A program made the translations under genes and the position numbers. The notes under the pieces are model-generated. The model ran no database searches. It was given only the letters and a program-made list of their open reading frames with translations, and was not told the DNA's origin. A DNA stretch of 64,000 nucleotides from Theocolax elegans (Eukaryota; Arthropoda; Insecta; Hymenoptera; Cerocephalidae). This document shows positions 34,780 through 46,454 of this stretch, one piece after another (position 1 is the stretch's first letter; every line of letters starts with the position of its first letter). The stretch covers positions 34,957,255 through 35,021,254 of the forward strand of contig CM047428.1 of assembly GCA_026168455.1 (NCBI GenBank), given 5' to 3'.

Positions 34780-35100
34780 ATGCATTAAAAATCTAAAAAA
34801 ATTCATACGGAAAGCTGAAAACATAAGGAAGGACTTGACGTTTTGATTTTTAATAAAAAAACATTTCTTAATTAATAATTGAGTAAACAGTGTTTGGTCG
34901 GTAATTATTAGTTAAAAAAAGCATAATCGTTCAACCCAAACATCGTGATCAAATTATGGATTTAAAAATCTGAAAAAATTTGGGTATAATTTTTAAAATA
35001 TGCCTAAGGGCTTGACGTTCGGCGTTTTTGTAAAAACTTTATTATTTGTTTATAAAAGAAAGTACAAAATGACCGTTTTCTGGGTCCGACATCCCCTTAA
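34780..35100. mobile_element. TTAAGGGG/TCCGACA-type MITE, third copy
   Basis: Ends TGGGTCCGACATCCCCTTAA at 35100 and shares TTGACGTTTTGATTTTTAAT, TAATTATTAGTTAAAAAAAG and AAATCTGAAAAAATTTGGG with the copy beside Lis-1. Confidence 0.7.
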
Positions 35101-35524
35101 AGATGACACAAAAAACCTTAGCCAATTTTATAATGACATTATTAATCAAGTCAAATTGCGATCTAAATTGTAATAGTCCTTTTCTTTTTTGAACATAAGT
35201 TTAAAAACGTAAGTTAATTATCTGCAGATGGTTATCACTTACTACAAACCTAATTATTTGAAAATATTGCACGAAAATTTGAATTTTATTATATTCAAAA
35301 ATTTAATATCTAAGTGATAAATTTAACGATAAAAATTAATATAAATATCGACTAAATTAATATTATTTTTTAAGAATTTTTAACGACAATTGACGGGGAG
35401 TTACAAATTTATAAATAATAAACATAAATTGAACTTAAGAAAATTTAAGGCAATCTGTGACAATTTACACAAACCTAGATTTTTATCGAATTTTTATAAA
35501 TATTGACAAAAAGTAAAAATTTTA
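35101..35524. other. AT-rich intergenic sequence
   Basis: No element or gene recognised. Confidence 0.5.
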
Positions 35525-36250
35525 TTATGAGTAAAGTATATAATATCGGTCTCTCTCGAACTAAATGCTTTACTTTAGAATAAAGCAGACCTATCGTACT
35601 CTTTGTCCACTATGGTTGGTGGAATTTCCCAGAGCATTTTCCATTTAGTTCGGTGATATGTATATGAGTAAAGTATATAATATCGGTCTCTCTCGAACTA
35701 AATGGGAAATGCTCTGGGAAATTCCACCAACCATAGTGGGCAAAGAGTACGATAGGCCTGCTTTATTCTAAAGTAAAGCATTTAGTTCGAGAGAGACCGA
35801 TATTATATACTTTACTCATATACATATCACCGAACGATAATTTCATTTTATTGCAAATAACTTGCGACTCGGTCTAAGACGTTGCAATCTGGCTGGTGGT
35901 TTTTCCCACCACCAGATGGAGACTACTATCTCTCTACACTCGTTGGAGAGATCGTCGTCTCTTTTCTATATATATAGCCGCAGAACATCTTGCTGGCGTC
36001 GCGGTTCATCTTGTGACAGGCGTCTATGGTAAGATCTCCAGTTCCTTACTGAGGAGTCCAAGCTGGAGATCGAGGACGAAACGCCTTTAATTAATTTAAA
36101 AGGTCGTGCTCTGGGAAATTCCACCAACCATAGTGGACAAAGAGTACGATAGGCCTGCTTTATTCTAAAGTAAAGCATTTCGTTCGAGAGAGACCGATAT
36201 TATATACTTTACTCATATACATATCACCGAACGATAATTTCATTTTATTG
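35525..36250. mobile_element. Foldback cluster with TATAATATCGGTCTCTCTCG ends
   Basis: TATAATATCGGTCTCTCTCG starts at about 35539 and 35673 and is inverted at about 35794-35813 and 36188-36210. Between the first pair lie inverted copies of CCTATCGTACTCTTTG and GGTGGAATTTCCCAGAGC. The second part (35885-36110) is the inverse of 37080-37300. At least two elements or a rearranged one are present. Confidence 0.75.
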
Positions 36251-36968
36251 CAAATAAAAATTTTATTGACTGAATTTTTAAATTTTATCCATTGGTTGTA
36301 AATGAAACACGAGGATTAATATTCAAATTTTCTTGACATGTCTGTCATCTGTACTGTCAACGTGACATATGATACAGACGTATAATGACTTATAGTGCTT
36401 AATTAGTTTTATATTTGATGTATTAAATTATTTATTTATAGATATATTTTGTAACAGTTTGACTGCCGCACGGGTGTTTATTTTATTATCGCGGCTGCTC
36501 AGCGGTACGGTTAAACTTACCGTATTTAAATAAACATATTTTTCCCGCGTTGCGGCCGCGGTTACCTGTCCGGTCTACCAAATCTGTTAAGTGTTCAAGA
36601 TCAGGTCCGGTTTCAGATAACAACCAGGTAAAAATCAAATGTGAAGTTGACCGCGAAATAGGGATATTGCATCGAGCACTTGTCAATTATAAATATACGA
36701 GCTCTTAGGATCACGGAAGGAATCGTACGTGGATTAAAATTCAGTTACTCAAACACCGTATTGAATTTGTATTAATAGAATAAATTTATTGAAATAAATA
36801 TAAAAATAAATAATAGACAAAATATCTGTATGTCCCCGAGGTCTACACTTAAAATTACAAGTCGGTAAACGGTTGACTTGTAGAGAGAGAGAGGGGGAAA
36901 ATATCGCGAACTAAAATAATATACTCAGTCAACGGGACTGGTATAGCGCAATAAATAAACTATTTATT

Positions 36969-37425
36969 TGTGTAAATTATATAATATCGGTCTCTCCGAA
37001 CTAAATGCTTTATTTTAGATTAAAGCAGGCCTATCGTACTCTTTGTCCACTATGGCTGGTGGAATTTCCCAGAGTACGGCCTTTTAAAATAATTAAAGGC
37101 GTTTCGTCCTCGATCTCCAGCTTGGACTCCTCAGTAAGGAACTGGAGATCTTACCTTAGACGCCTGTCGCAAGATGAACCGCGACGCCAGCTAGATGTTC
37201 TGCGGCTATATATATAGAAAAGAGACGACGATCTCTCCAACGAGTGTAGAGAGATAGTCGTCTCCATCTGGTGGTGGGAAAAACCACCAGCCAGAGTGGA
37301 CAAAGAGTACGATAGGCCTGCTTTAATCTAAAATAAAGCATTTAGTTCGGAGAGACCGATATTATATAATTTACACATATAAATATCACCGAACGATAAA
37401 TTCATTTTATTTCAAATAAACTATT
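36969..37425. mobile_element. Nested TIR element in the solo LTR
   Basis: TGTGTAAATTATATAATATC at 36969 is inverted at 37377; arms of ~90 bp pass through CGGTCTCTCCGAAC and CGTACTCTTTGTCCAC. AAATAAACTATTTATT occurs on both sides, suggesting the insertion site. The core (37075-37290) is the inverse of 35890-36105. Confidence 0.75.
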
Positions 37426-37517
37426 TATTGTTTATCAAATAAAACGCGATCGCGTGAAGTGGTACCACTTACTTCTTCGAGTTTGTTGCTGGAATCGAAT
37501 AACGATCAGCTGCACGG

Positions 37518-37520
<3 letters not shown>

Positions 37521-37559
<39 letters not shown>
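37521..37559. repeat. (CT)n microsatellite
   Basis: About 19 CT units inside the LTR. Frames across it (Ser-Leu or Arg-Glu runs) are not genes. Confidence 0.95.
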
Positions 37560-37562
<3 letters not shown>

Positions 37563-37934
37563 CACGTTGCGGTATAGGACGGGTTGTCCGGTCGTCTGTG
37601 CGCTGAGATTGCATGGCTGCAAGTCGGTTTCCTACCGTGAAACTCACACCGCGAATGCAGGATCGGCCTGCATTTAAAATGCACCCACGAACACAACAGC
37701 AAAATAATCATGGCGAAGTTAAAACTCGGGACGCGGGGGGACAATACCTGTCGCGTGTCAAGGCAGTTATATCTCTCGAGCGCGCGCGAAACCGATTTTG
37801 CCCGTGTAGCCACGACGAACCAAGCCGAGCCAAATCTCGCAGGCCCAACCCGATGCGAACATTACGATACTGTTCGCTCATGTTGCTCGAATTCGTCAAA
37901 CGGTAAGGCAAACAATACCTTATCGTTACAATTT

Positions 37935-38768
37935 ATTACGAAAAAATTATGATGTTATATATGGAGGATTCAGAGAAGAAAGGTATAGTAATGAAGAAGG
38001 TATAGTAAAATATTTGTTTTGCTACTGCTTATGTTTGTAATTATAGAGCGACAAATATGTGTAATAACTGACTAAATAATGAGTAAATCTATATGTATTC
38101 GAATAGAAAAGTACAGAATGTTGTAACGTAAAAGTACCAGTGCCTGAACGGTTTTTGAATATGTATATGAGTATTACTTATGTTTGAACAAAATAAATAG
38201 CTATACCATTCATTTTTGTTCGCTTATGATAAATTAATAATTTTTCTTATTGATTCTATTTTTTGAGTTTGTACGTAATTTGAAACATTTAAAATAATTT
38301 TGTAGATTAGAAACTTGTTTTTTAAATAATTTATTTTCAACACATAGTTGACGCTTCAAAGATGATGTAAAATATTAAAATAGTTATTAGCTAATAAAAA
38401 CTATCAAAAAGACATTTAAAAGTGTAAATAAATATAAAATATCTTAATGTTAAAAGTGTTCCACGAAACGGACAAAATATAGAATTATGTACCAATTATG
38501 AAACATTTTTTCTTGTTGCTCCAATAATATGAACATGAGAAAATGATATACATATTTTGGAACAGTATAATTTATGAATCAATTAGATAGAAATTTGAAT
38601 TTTAGTGTACGTCATATAAAAGTATCGCTTATGTACGTAATATATGTTTATAAAGCATAATGAAATATGTTTAAATAGCTTAAAACAAGACTTCGGAAAT
38701 CAGCACTATTTGTCACCATAACCTTTCAAATTAGTTATTGTGGAAAGTATATATATATATATATATAT
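37935..38768. other. AT-rich intergenic sequence
   Basis: No gene or repeat assigned. Ends in a short (AT)n run at 38751-38768, into which the next element is inserted. Confidence 0.5.
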
Positions 38769-39323
38769 GGCTGGTTCTCTGTGACATCGAAGATGAAAAA
38801 AATAAATATTGCTATAACTGTGGGAATATGTTTTAGAGGTATCCAGTAGTTCTCCTGAATTTTTTCAGATTTTTTCTGGGCCATTATTTTAAGTTACAGA
38901 GAGTGAAAGTTGACATTTTAGCACTTTTTTGCATTATATGCCCATTTTCATGAATTTTTAGCTCCCAGGGGATGCATTTTTCACTAAAAACATAAGTATG
39001 ACTTTTTTTGTAAAATTTTCCGAACTTTTCATTAAAAATACTTTTAAAGACATAAATGTATGCTGCCACACTGTTGTAAGCCATTTAAACCTTAAATAGT
39101 GAAAATCAGCAATTCTGCTCCGGACTCTGGTAACCTAATACTGTCTAAAAGATGTCTTTTTATAGTCAGAAACTGCCTAAAAATTTCCAGAGTGGGTCTA
39201 AATCATTAAGATCACTTATGGTCAAAATATCCGGGAAAAGTGCCCGAAATATTAATAAAAATGTATATTTGTTGCCTTATAACGATGAATCTAGTAGCAT
39301 GATCATTGCAAAACAATTTATGC

Positions 39324-39400
39324 ACTTACCTTGGAATGGTAGAAAAGTATCTCCACTTGTTTCAGTATCCATCTAATCCCCTGTAAGCTGCGAAAAATAC
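39324..39400 (-). pseudogene. Captured first coding exon, left arm
   Basis: On the minus strand TTTTTCGCAG acceptor, then a short leader, ATGGATACTGAAACAAGTGG and a donor CCAAG|GTAAGTGC. It encodes about 14 residues (MDTETSGDTFLPFQ). The mirrored exon is in the right arm. Likely derived from the 5' end of an autonomous relative or a host gene. Confidence 0.5.
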
Positions 39401-39805
39401 AAATATTATTATAAAATTATAAAAAATTATTTTTTAAACATTTATAATGCTGGATTTTTAGTTTTACATCCCTTACAAGAATTATAATACTAATCTGAAG
39501 GATTACTATAAAAGTATCAACATTATTATTATTATTATTCAGCAATACATTGTTTCGATTTCACAAACTTGTCACTGTCACGTTATCATATTATTCATTA
39601 TAATTATATATCCGATTTATTTATATATCTTTTGTATTAAATACGTGTAATCAGATATTGTAATAATGATGTTTATATATTTATAGTAATCCTTCAGATT
39701 AGTATTATAATTCTTGTAAGGGATGTAAAACTAAAAATTCAGCATTATAAATGTTTATAAATGTTTAAAAATTAATTTTTTACATTTGTATAATAATATT
39801 TGTAT

Positions 39806-39874
39806 TTTTAGCAGCTTACAGGGGATTAGATGGATACTGAAACAAGTGAAGATACTTTGCTACCACTCCGAGGT
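39806..39874 (+). pseudogene. Captured first coding exon, right arm
   Basis: Plus-strand TTTTTAGCAG acceptor, CTTACAGGGGATTAG leader, ATG at about 39830 (MDTETSEDTLLPLR) and donor GAG|GTAAGTGC. It differs from the left-arm copy by a few substitutions yet keeps the ATG, frame and splice sites. Confidence 0.5.
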
Positions 39875-40431
39875 AAGTGCACAAATTTTTTTGCAACGAT
39901 CATGCTAATAGATTCATCGTTATAAGGCAACAAATATACATTTCTATTAATATTTCGGGCACTTTTCCCGGATATTTTGACCATAAGTGATCTTAATGAT
40001 TTAGACCCACTCTGGAAATTTTTAGGCAGTTTCTGACTATAAAAAGACATCTTTTAGACAGTATTAGGTTACCAGAGTCCGGAGCAGAATTGCTGATTTT
40101 CACTATTTAAGGTTTAAATGACTTACAAGAGTGTGACAGCATACATTTATGTCTTTAAAAGTATTTTTAATGAAAAGTTCGGAAAATTTTACAAAAAAAG
40201 TCATACTTATGTTTTTAGTGAAAAATGCATCCCCTGGGAGCTAAAAATTCATGAAAATGGGCATATAATGCAAAAAAGTGCTAAAATGTCAACTTTCACT
40301 CTCTGTAACTTAAAATAATGGCCCAGAAAAAATCTGAAAAAATTCAGGAGAACTACTGGATACCTCTAAAACATATTCCCACAGTTATAGCAATATTTAT
40401 TTTTTTCATCTTCGATGTCACAGAGAACCAC

Positions 40432-40433
<2 letters not shown>

Positions 40434-40470
<37 letters not shown>

Positions 40471-41035
40471 CATATATATGGGGTATTCCACGTGAAGTGG
40501 TCCGATCAAAATTTTAAAATGCACGAAATTTTGGGTACACTTTGCAAATGTTTTTCAGAATACAGAAAAAAATTTTTAGGTACTGGAATCTATTTGCTCA
40601 AAAGTTATTCTAACCTCAAAAAGTGAATTTTTCCATATTTTTTTCAACACCAGCTGGGTTTACCGCTATATAACTCAAAATCTATCAACTTTTACTATAG
40701 AACATTATATGTAACATTCGTTGCTAATTATATCTAGAATTTATTCTTCTGGGTTAGAATTTCTAATCTCAAGGTCAATGTTACATAAACTATATGTCAA
40801 TATTCAACTTGAAAAAAGTGTAACTTCGCCACCTTTGATTTTTTCATCCAAAAGTCTAAAAGAAAGCTTGGAGCAATACCTTTCAAATGGTCTGTAGCAT
40901 TTTTATGGTCTCCAATTCTGTAAAAAGTTATGACAATTTAAAGGAACACGAAATGTTTTTAAAAATTTAAATGGGAATTACCATGTTAATTTTTGTGATT
41001 TTTTTGTCTTTGTGTCCACATTAAAATAATTTATA
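40434..41035. other. (AT)n microsatellite and unassigned sequence
   Basis: (AT)n at 40434-40465 and 40472-40479. GGGGTATTCCACGTGAAGTG at about 40480 looks like a transposon end, but I found no matching inverted end. No gene. Confidence 0.5.
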
Positions 41036-41870
41036 ATATTAACATGATAATTATACATTTAAAAATTATAACGGTAAGCGATTTATCGATCAGGTGAACA
41101 ACGCAAAAGAGTATATACAGCGCGGCGCGCGCACGAACGCGCGAGCTTCGTGCACGCCCCAACTGACAGTACCGATATAGCGCGCGCACAGTGCCGATAT
41201 ACTGGCCGAGATAACGATCCTCTTTATCGTGTTTATCGGAGAAGTGTGGATGCGGACAGGCTTCCCCCACACGACCCAACACGCCGAGCAAAGTCGTACG
41301 TCTCCACCACTCCAGATTCCATCCACGGAAAAGGCGGAAGATCAGGGCCAGTTCGTCCAAAGGATTGAAAGAGAAAAAGAGAACTACTACGTCAGAGGTA
41401 TATACGTCACACGGCGTGACGTAGTACATCAGGTTGAGCAACCGATCATTTCCGGATCGGTTGCTTATAACTCGACCGCTAATAGGTTTTAACGGATTGT
41501 TTTGACGCTGACCTCGGGGGTTGTCATCGGTACGACTCCCCCTTAATTGTTAATGTCAATTTAATATTATTTGGTTGTTTATTTAATAAATTCTTTCTCG
41601 CCGACTAACATAATATCTCGATTGTTGATAACGTTTTTCCGGTGATAGTCCTATCCCACGAATACCGCCCTCTCCGGCGTATACTATAGTCGGCAAATTT
41701 GGGCATAGGGCCCAACACACGATATTAAAGACAAACGAAGTGTTTGGCGTTATTAACGGCATTGCACGGTAATCAAAGTGATTCCCGGCCGCATCGTGGG
41801 ACTGTATACTTAGGTTGGTAAGTTGGGCCAGATTGGGCTTAACCGGGGCCTTACATTTCCCAGTACCCAC
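41036..41870. other. GC-rich block, possibly LTR-derived
   Basis: GCGCGGCGCGCGCACGAACG near 41120 and several CG-rich tracts contrast sharply with the AT-rich flanks. GAGTATATACAGCGCG is TATA-like and GACGTCA-like sites recur at 41390-41420. AATAAATTCTTTC near 41584 could be a polyadenylation region. This resembles LTR or promoter sequence, but no LTR boundaries were found. Overlapping frames on both strands are compositional. Confidence 0.35.
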
Positions 41871-41900
41871 CCAGTTATAAAATATATTAATTATGGATTA

Positions 41901-42164
41901 TACCCGCGTAAAAATCGGATTTATACTGTTATTAATGGTAATAAATGTGTAATATGTGGCCAATATATATATATATATATAATAAATAATTTACATCGGT
42001 ATCTTCGCAATATACAGGCAAGATATTGGCAAGTGTAACTTTGCAAAAACTATATCGTAACTATATTGGTAAAAATTGATGCAATATATTTCCAATGTAC
42101 TTCGCAAAGCAGTGGGCAAAATAGCCTTGATATAGTGCCAATAGATCCAATTTTTACGCGGGTA
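41901..42164. mobile_element. 264-bp MITE with CCCGCGTAAAAAT ends
   Basis: TACCCGCGTAAAAATCGGAT at the left and ATCCAATTTTTACGCGGGTA at the right are inverted repeats with TA at each edge. The interior has ATATTGGCAAGTG-type motifs and a short (TA)n run. Confidence 0.8.
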
Positions 42165-42221
42165 ACTAGCGACGTGCGAATTACAAACATCATAGTTAGA
42201 AAAGTTATTCTTTTTTTCATT

Positions 42222-43570
42222 CTATATCAATTCAGTTTCAAAGTATATTTTATTTCTAATTGATCGATTAAAATTATACAATATAGATTGATTTAAAATT
42301 AGTCGATAATTAGTATTTAGAGCACTCATTACGAATTCTCGTAATTTTTCTATCATTTTAATGATTCCTACCACATAAGTGTTTCGAGCAACTAATGTAG
42401 TTTTATATTTGTAAATACCAGAACTTTTCAATTTTTTACAAAATTCATACACTTGACTACCTGATTTTAAAAAAATTTCTTTTAAATACGATAGTGACAT
42501 ATAGGTCGATACAGACGAATAAATTTGCAATTCCGCGTATCTATAACCATGAACGTAAGATTTTAAAACTCCGTTTAAGCGTTCAAACGGAAAACACGTC
42601 CAAGAAGGACCAAAATTTTTAACATCGTCATTCAAATGTAAAAGTAAGTATATATTACATATTTGGCATTTTTCCCGTGTAATAATTCAAAACAATTTAC
42701 ATAAACTGCTAAAACAATTTTTGCCTTATTAAGTTTTTCTCCGAAAATATTGGAAAGATTTTATTACACTCAAAGTAGTAGGCCCTTTGACACCAAATAC
42801 TGGAGCGTTTTTTTTAAACGCTTCTTTTTTTTTTTATTTTTAAGCTTACCAAGAACCCGAGGAGGGTTCATACAGCTATTTAAACACTTCTTACGCATGT
42901 AATTTGGATTCTTCAGAAGTACGTAAATTCATATTTTTCAATCACAGCATATATTTGCACGTTTTCTACTCTTTTGCTTTCATTTTACAGTTAGGACAGC
43001 CATAGGTTGAATTATGTTGCTGAATATTCAAAAATAATGCTTTTGCGCACAAATCACACGTACCGCTTAAAAACGTGCATAAATAAATTTGGAACAGGCT
43101 TATTCGGACCAAACCACAACCCTGCTAAAATATTTTCCTTTTTTACTCTCAAATGATAAAGGAGAACATTAATCATGAGAAAGAAAGGCCAAATACTTAT
43201 TTTTGATGATTGAAACAGTGAAACACCATCCGTGTTCCATGTAAATCTCATGTTATTAGAATTTTCCGTAAATTTTTCAATGATTTATAAATTTGTCCAT
43301 CATATATATATCTTCATGATGAAGATTGTTCTCTTTACTACGCGTAGTTAGATATTTAAGATTATTATAAAAATTAGGTTTTTCGAAAAGTGTGCTTGAT
43401 TGAGATATAATCGGTATTTTAGGAAAACAACTAATATTTTCCGAGTTATTACAAGTTTCACAATATATCCTATGTAATCCGGAATTACACGAATAATAAT
43501 AATAATGTAGGATCAATGAAGGTTTTAAATTAGCAAACATTTTTTTAAGTTGTATAACGACTTGACGCAA
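42222..43570 (-). pseudogene. CACTA (EnSpm)-type TNP2 transposase remnant
   Basis: Minus-strand fragments in order: an N-terminal region (43277-43570) with a CETCNNSENI zinc-binding stretch; NTDGVSLFQSSKISIWPFFL and GLWFGPNKPVPNLF (43054-43251); CDLCAKALFLNI then YGCPNC (about 42990-43060); and PSWTCFPFERLNGVLKSYVH (about 42550-42620). These match the DDE-type TNP2 transposase of CACTA elements, in which NTDG and the CD-PA-K region carry catalytic acids. Multiple stops and frameshifts make it non-functional. No CACTA ends were identified. Confidence 0.8.
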
Positions 43571-43739
43571 TGATTTGGTTGAATGCAGTGGATAAAATGT
43601 CAGAAAGCAGAACGACTCATCACTGGTTGTAATAGATAAAATAATTACTGACGTCTAATCTAATTTATGTATAACAAAAATGTATTATATTTATATATAT
43701 TAAAAGATAGAAATTATTAAATTTGATTGTAAGTTAAAG

Positions 43740-44640
43740 TAGATAAGCTATAGGAATTCTGGTTCACTCCCTCGCCGCCGCGAGATTCAGAATCTGAGAG
43801 AAAGTTTTCTCCCTCTCCCGTGCATAATACAGAATGCCTATAGAATGTCTTCGAATTTCTCAAAATGGGAGGGAAAGGACGTCCCTTATGTTTCCTAGAT
43901 ATAGCATTTTCTTAATATTTTTGAAAAGAGAGAGGGAAAGGGCATCCCACCTACTCTCGCCTAGATGCAGAATTTTGAAAAGAGAGGGAATATTTAAAAA
44001 ATAATAAAGGCATGGTAGAAGCAAGGAAATTCGAAACTTGAAAAAAAAATTCAAATTTCAGGTACGCTATTCTCGAAAAGATAAGAAGTGCCCGACGAAA
44101 TTCGACACGAGAAAGTAAAAAAAAAGGTCATACAGAAATTATGCAGGTGCGCGGAGCTAGAAAAAATTTCAAAAAATTTGACAATCCTCGAAAAACTATT
44201 TATGTGTCGGGTAATAAATGCTCGGCAAAATAAGTTGAAATCGCGCAGAGCAATAAACACTTGCCCAAATGATGCAGGTACGCAGGACTAGAAAAATGCT
44301 AAAAAATTCAGCGAGCCTTGGAAAAAAGAAATACCCGGCGAAATTGCCGACATGAGAAAGTAAAAAAAGGGTCATATTGAAACGATATAGGTGCGCGGAG
44401 CTAAAAAAAATATCGGAAGATTTCTCAACCCTCGAAAAACTATTTATGAGTCGGATAATAAATGCTCGGCAAAATAACTTGGAAACGCGTGGACCTCGGT
44501 AAAAATTTTTTTTTACTTATTTTAGTTAATAAACCCTTGCCGAAATGATGCAGGTACGTGGGACCAAAGATCTATTTGTGGGTCATGGAATAAAGGCTTG
44601 GCAGAAATTCGAAAACGCGCATAACACTAAATTTCTTTTT
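43740..44640. repeat. Diverged tandem repeats, unit about 242 bp with ~130-bp subrepeats
   Basis: CCCGACGAAATTCGACACGA at 44091 and CCCGGCGAAATTGCCGACAT at 44333 are about 242 bp apart; AGGTGCGCGGAGCTA (44145, 44389) and ATGATGCAGGTACG (44269, 44545) alternate inside, and CTCGAAAAACTATTTATG and ATAAATGCTCGGCAAAATAA recur. Upstream, 43860-44000 has a GAGGGAAAGG-CGTCCC(A/T) repeat. Satellite-like; frames through it are not genes. Confidence 0.75.
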
Positions 44641-44873
44641 ACGCGTAGAACAAAAATGCGTAGGCGTGTTTTCTTAATAATTTTCCCAGGGGCGTTTCTT
44701 TAAATATTTTGTGAGGAAAAATGTTGAAGGGAGGAAAATAAGTTAACCAATAAAGAGTTTTTACCCCAAAGTTGTGGTAAGAAGGGCGTATTTTTTGAAA
44801 CCAAATAAATACCTGAGAAATTGCTTGCTACATCTCTTTGAATTCATTCGAGCAAACGAAGAAAACCAGTGCC

Positions 44874-45819
44874 ATGGCTCAAGACAAAACTTCGAAAACC
44901 AGTATGGCTGTGGTCAAAGAGAGGTTGAGATGGATCGTCAAGAACGCACCAACAATATTAATGATAGTAGATCATATTCAATGGTCGATGGATGTAGTGG
45001 AAAACAGTAAGTGTTTTTAAAAATTTTTTTCAAAATTTTTCAAAACTTTTTCTGTTCTAAATTTAATTGTAATTTTATAAATTTTTTGAGATGTTAATTT
45101 AAAACTTTTTTGAAATTTTAAAAAAAATTTTTAAAATGTCATTTTAGGAAATTTTTTTGAAAATTTTTTGTCTAAAATTTATATGTAATTTTTTTAATAA
45201 ATTTTTAAAAATTTATTTGTAAATTTTTTGGCTAAAATTTATTTTTTTTAATAAAATGTATATATATTTTTTGAGATGTCAAAATTTGTTATGTAAAATT
45301 CAATGTGATTTTTTATTTTTTCAGTGCGAAATTTACCCCAAACTGCAACTCTGCAGGAGCTCTATTTGTCACCTCCAAGGACACCAAAGATGGAAGGGTT
45401 AGGGAAGCAGAACAAACCGTGTAGTTCGAGCTCTGCATCGAGCTCCACATCGGGCTCCTCATCGAGCTCGTCCACGATGAGGAGAAGGGTTGCGGATTTA
45501 CCGCGTATATCGAAGAAGGTTAAAACGGATTCGGAACCAACAAATTGTGAGCTTCGTGTTTACAAGACACGTAAGTCATTTGTGTTGTATTTTTTCATGA
45601 TCAAATTAGTTTTTATTTATATTATTTATATTAATTTATTTACTTGTAGCGCAAGAGAATTCTACAGCTACAAAGACGGAACCACCGCCTTCTAGGAGAG
45701 ATGCGAAAGAAGAAAGTAGTAATAATAAAGGTAAAAATTTGACTTAATTTTACATAATATAATGTTTCAATTTTTCATTTATACTAATAAAAAAATTTAT
45801 TTTCTCATTAGTAATATAA
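44874..45819 (+). CDS. Small spliced gene, unknown protein
   Basis: Four exons fit a single frame: 44874-45006, 45325-45570, 45650-45730, 45812-45819. Donors are AACA|GTAAGT, ACAC|GTAAGT and AAAG|GTAAAA; acceptors TTTTTTCAG, TTACTTGTAG and TTCTCATTAG. The start GCCATGG has good context. Predicted protein is about 155 residues: a helical N-terminus with VKERLRWIVKNAPTIL, a middle with LSPPRTPKMEGLGKQ, a long Ser run (about residues 80-100), then a basic PRISKKVK segment resembling a nuclear localisation signal, and an acidic tail. No domain recognised. Preserved splicing in a repeat-rich area suggests a real gene or a recently active transposon accessory ORF. An upstream ATG at 44838 could extend it by 12 residues. 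Confidence 0.5.
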
Positions 45820-46454
45820 GGTGCAACCAAGGTTCCGGGAAGAAGTTAAAAAAAATGTCTGCCTCGTATAATTGAGGGCATCTCAATTTTAAATTAGTTT
45901 TTTTGTAAAAAAATTATGTTAAAAAAATAAAATAGTAATAAATAATTTTATACAATAAATAATTTTTTTAAATTAACCCCCCACCCCTTCCTTTACCTTT
46001 ATTATAAATCAATAATGTCTGTCAATTTTATAGTCAGTGGTCAGAAGATGGAGTAGTTCCTGGAGAAAAACCCCGCTTACACCCGAGGGAATTCACCATA
46101 AGTTTACTGTACGCCTATAACAAATGATTTTGAGGTTAGACATTTAAATAAGTGATACTAAGTTTTATCTAATTAATTGTTGAACTAAATAAGAAAAAAT
46201 GTTATTCTTTTTGAAAATAGTGTTCCATATTTATTTTACAATGAAAAATTCCAAAAAAAGTCATTAAAGTTAAAATTTAAACACTATAATTAGTTGTCCA
46301 ACATATCTTACATTGTTTGAAACTAAATAAACAAAATATGAAGGTATTTAAGTATATATGAAACATGTATGGATGTAGTAATTAAATCTTAAATTGACCT
46401 AAAGCACTTTTTTCAATTAAAAAACAACTTTGACAAACAAATTTTATTTAATAT
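45820..46454. other. AT-rich sequence downstream of the small gene
   Basis: May include its 3' UTR. AATAAA-like signals occur at 45927, 45951 and 46327. No other gene. Confidence 0.45.

Larger units (their letters stand above)
36450..37930. mobile_element. Solo LTR with nested foldback element
   Basis: Starts TGTAACAGTTTG at 36450 and ends TATCGTTACA at 37930, with ATTT duplicated outside (36446-36449, 37931-37934). TG...CA ends and a 4-bp duplication fit a Gypsy-type LTR. It shares GCGGCCGCGG-TACCTGTCCG and GAAGTGGTACCA with the LTR at 46455. No gag or pol is adjacent, so it is a solo LTR. Length without the nested element is about 1.0 kb. Confidence 0.82.
38769..40433. mobile_element. 1665-bp foldback element carrying an exon in each arm
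   Basis: GGCTGGTTCTCTGTGACATC at 38769 and its inverted counterpart at 40433 bound arms of ~740 bp that match closely; the spacer is about 180 bp near 39510-39690. It is flanked by (AT)n on both sides. Each arm contains a splice-bounded mini-exon pointing outward from the centre. The arms read open for 66-74 residues on both strands, mirrored exactly, which reflects symmetry, not separate genes. Confidence 0.85.

Noticed and set aside
37435..37677. Ser-Leu and Arg-Glu repeat ORFs on both strands
   Set aside because: Translation of the (CT)n tract inside a solo LTR.
38884..40318. Mirrored pairs of 66-74-residue ORFs on opposite strands
   Set aside because: Exact consequence of the palindrome; only the splice-bounded 14-codon exon looks gene-like.
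41031..41492. Overlapping ORFs of 72-136 residues on both strands
   Set aside because: GC-rich LTR-like block leaves all frames open; no frame shows a domain.
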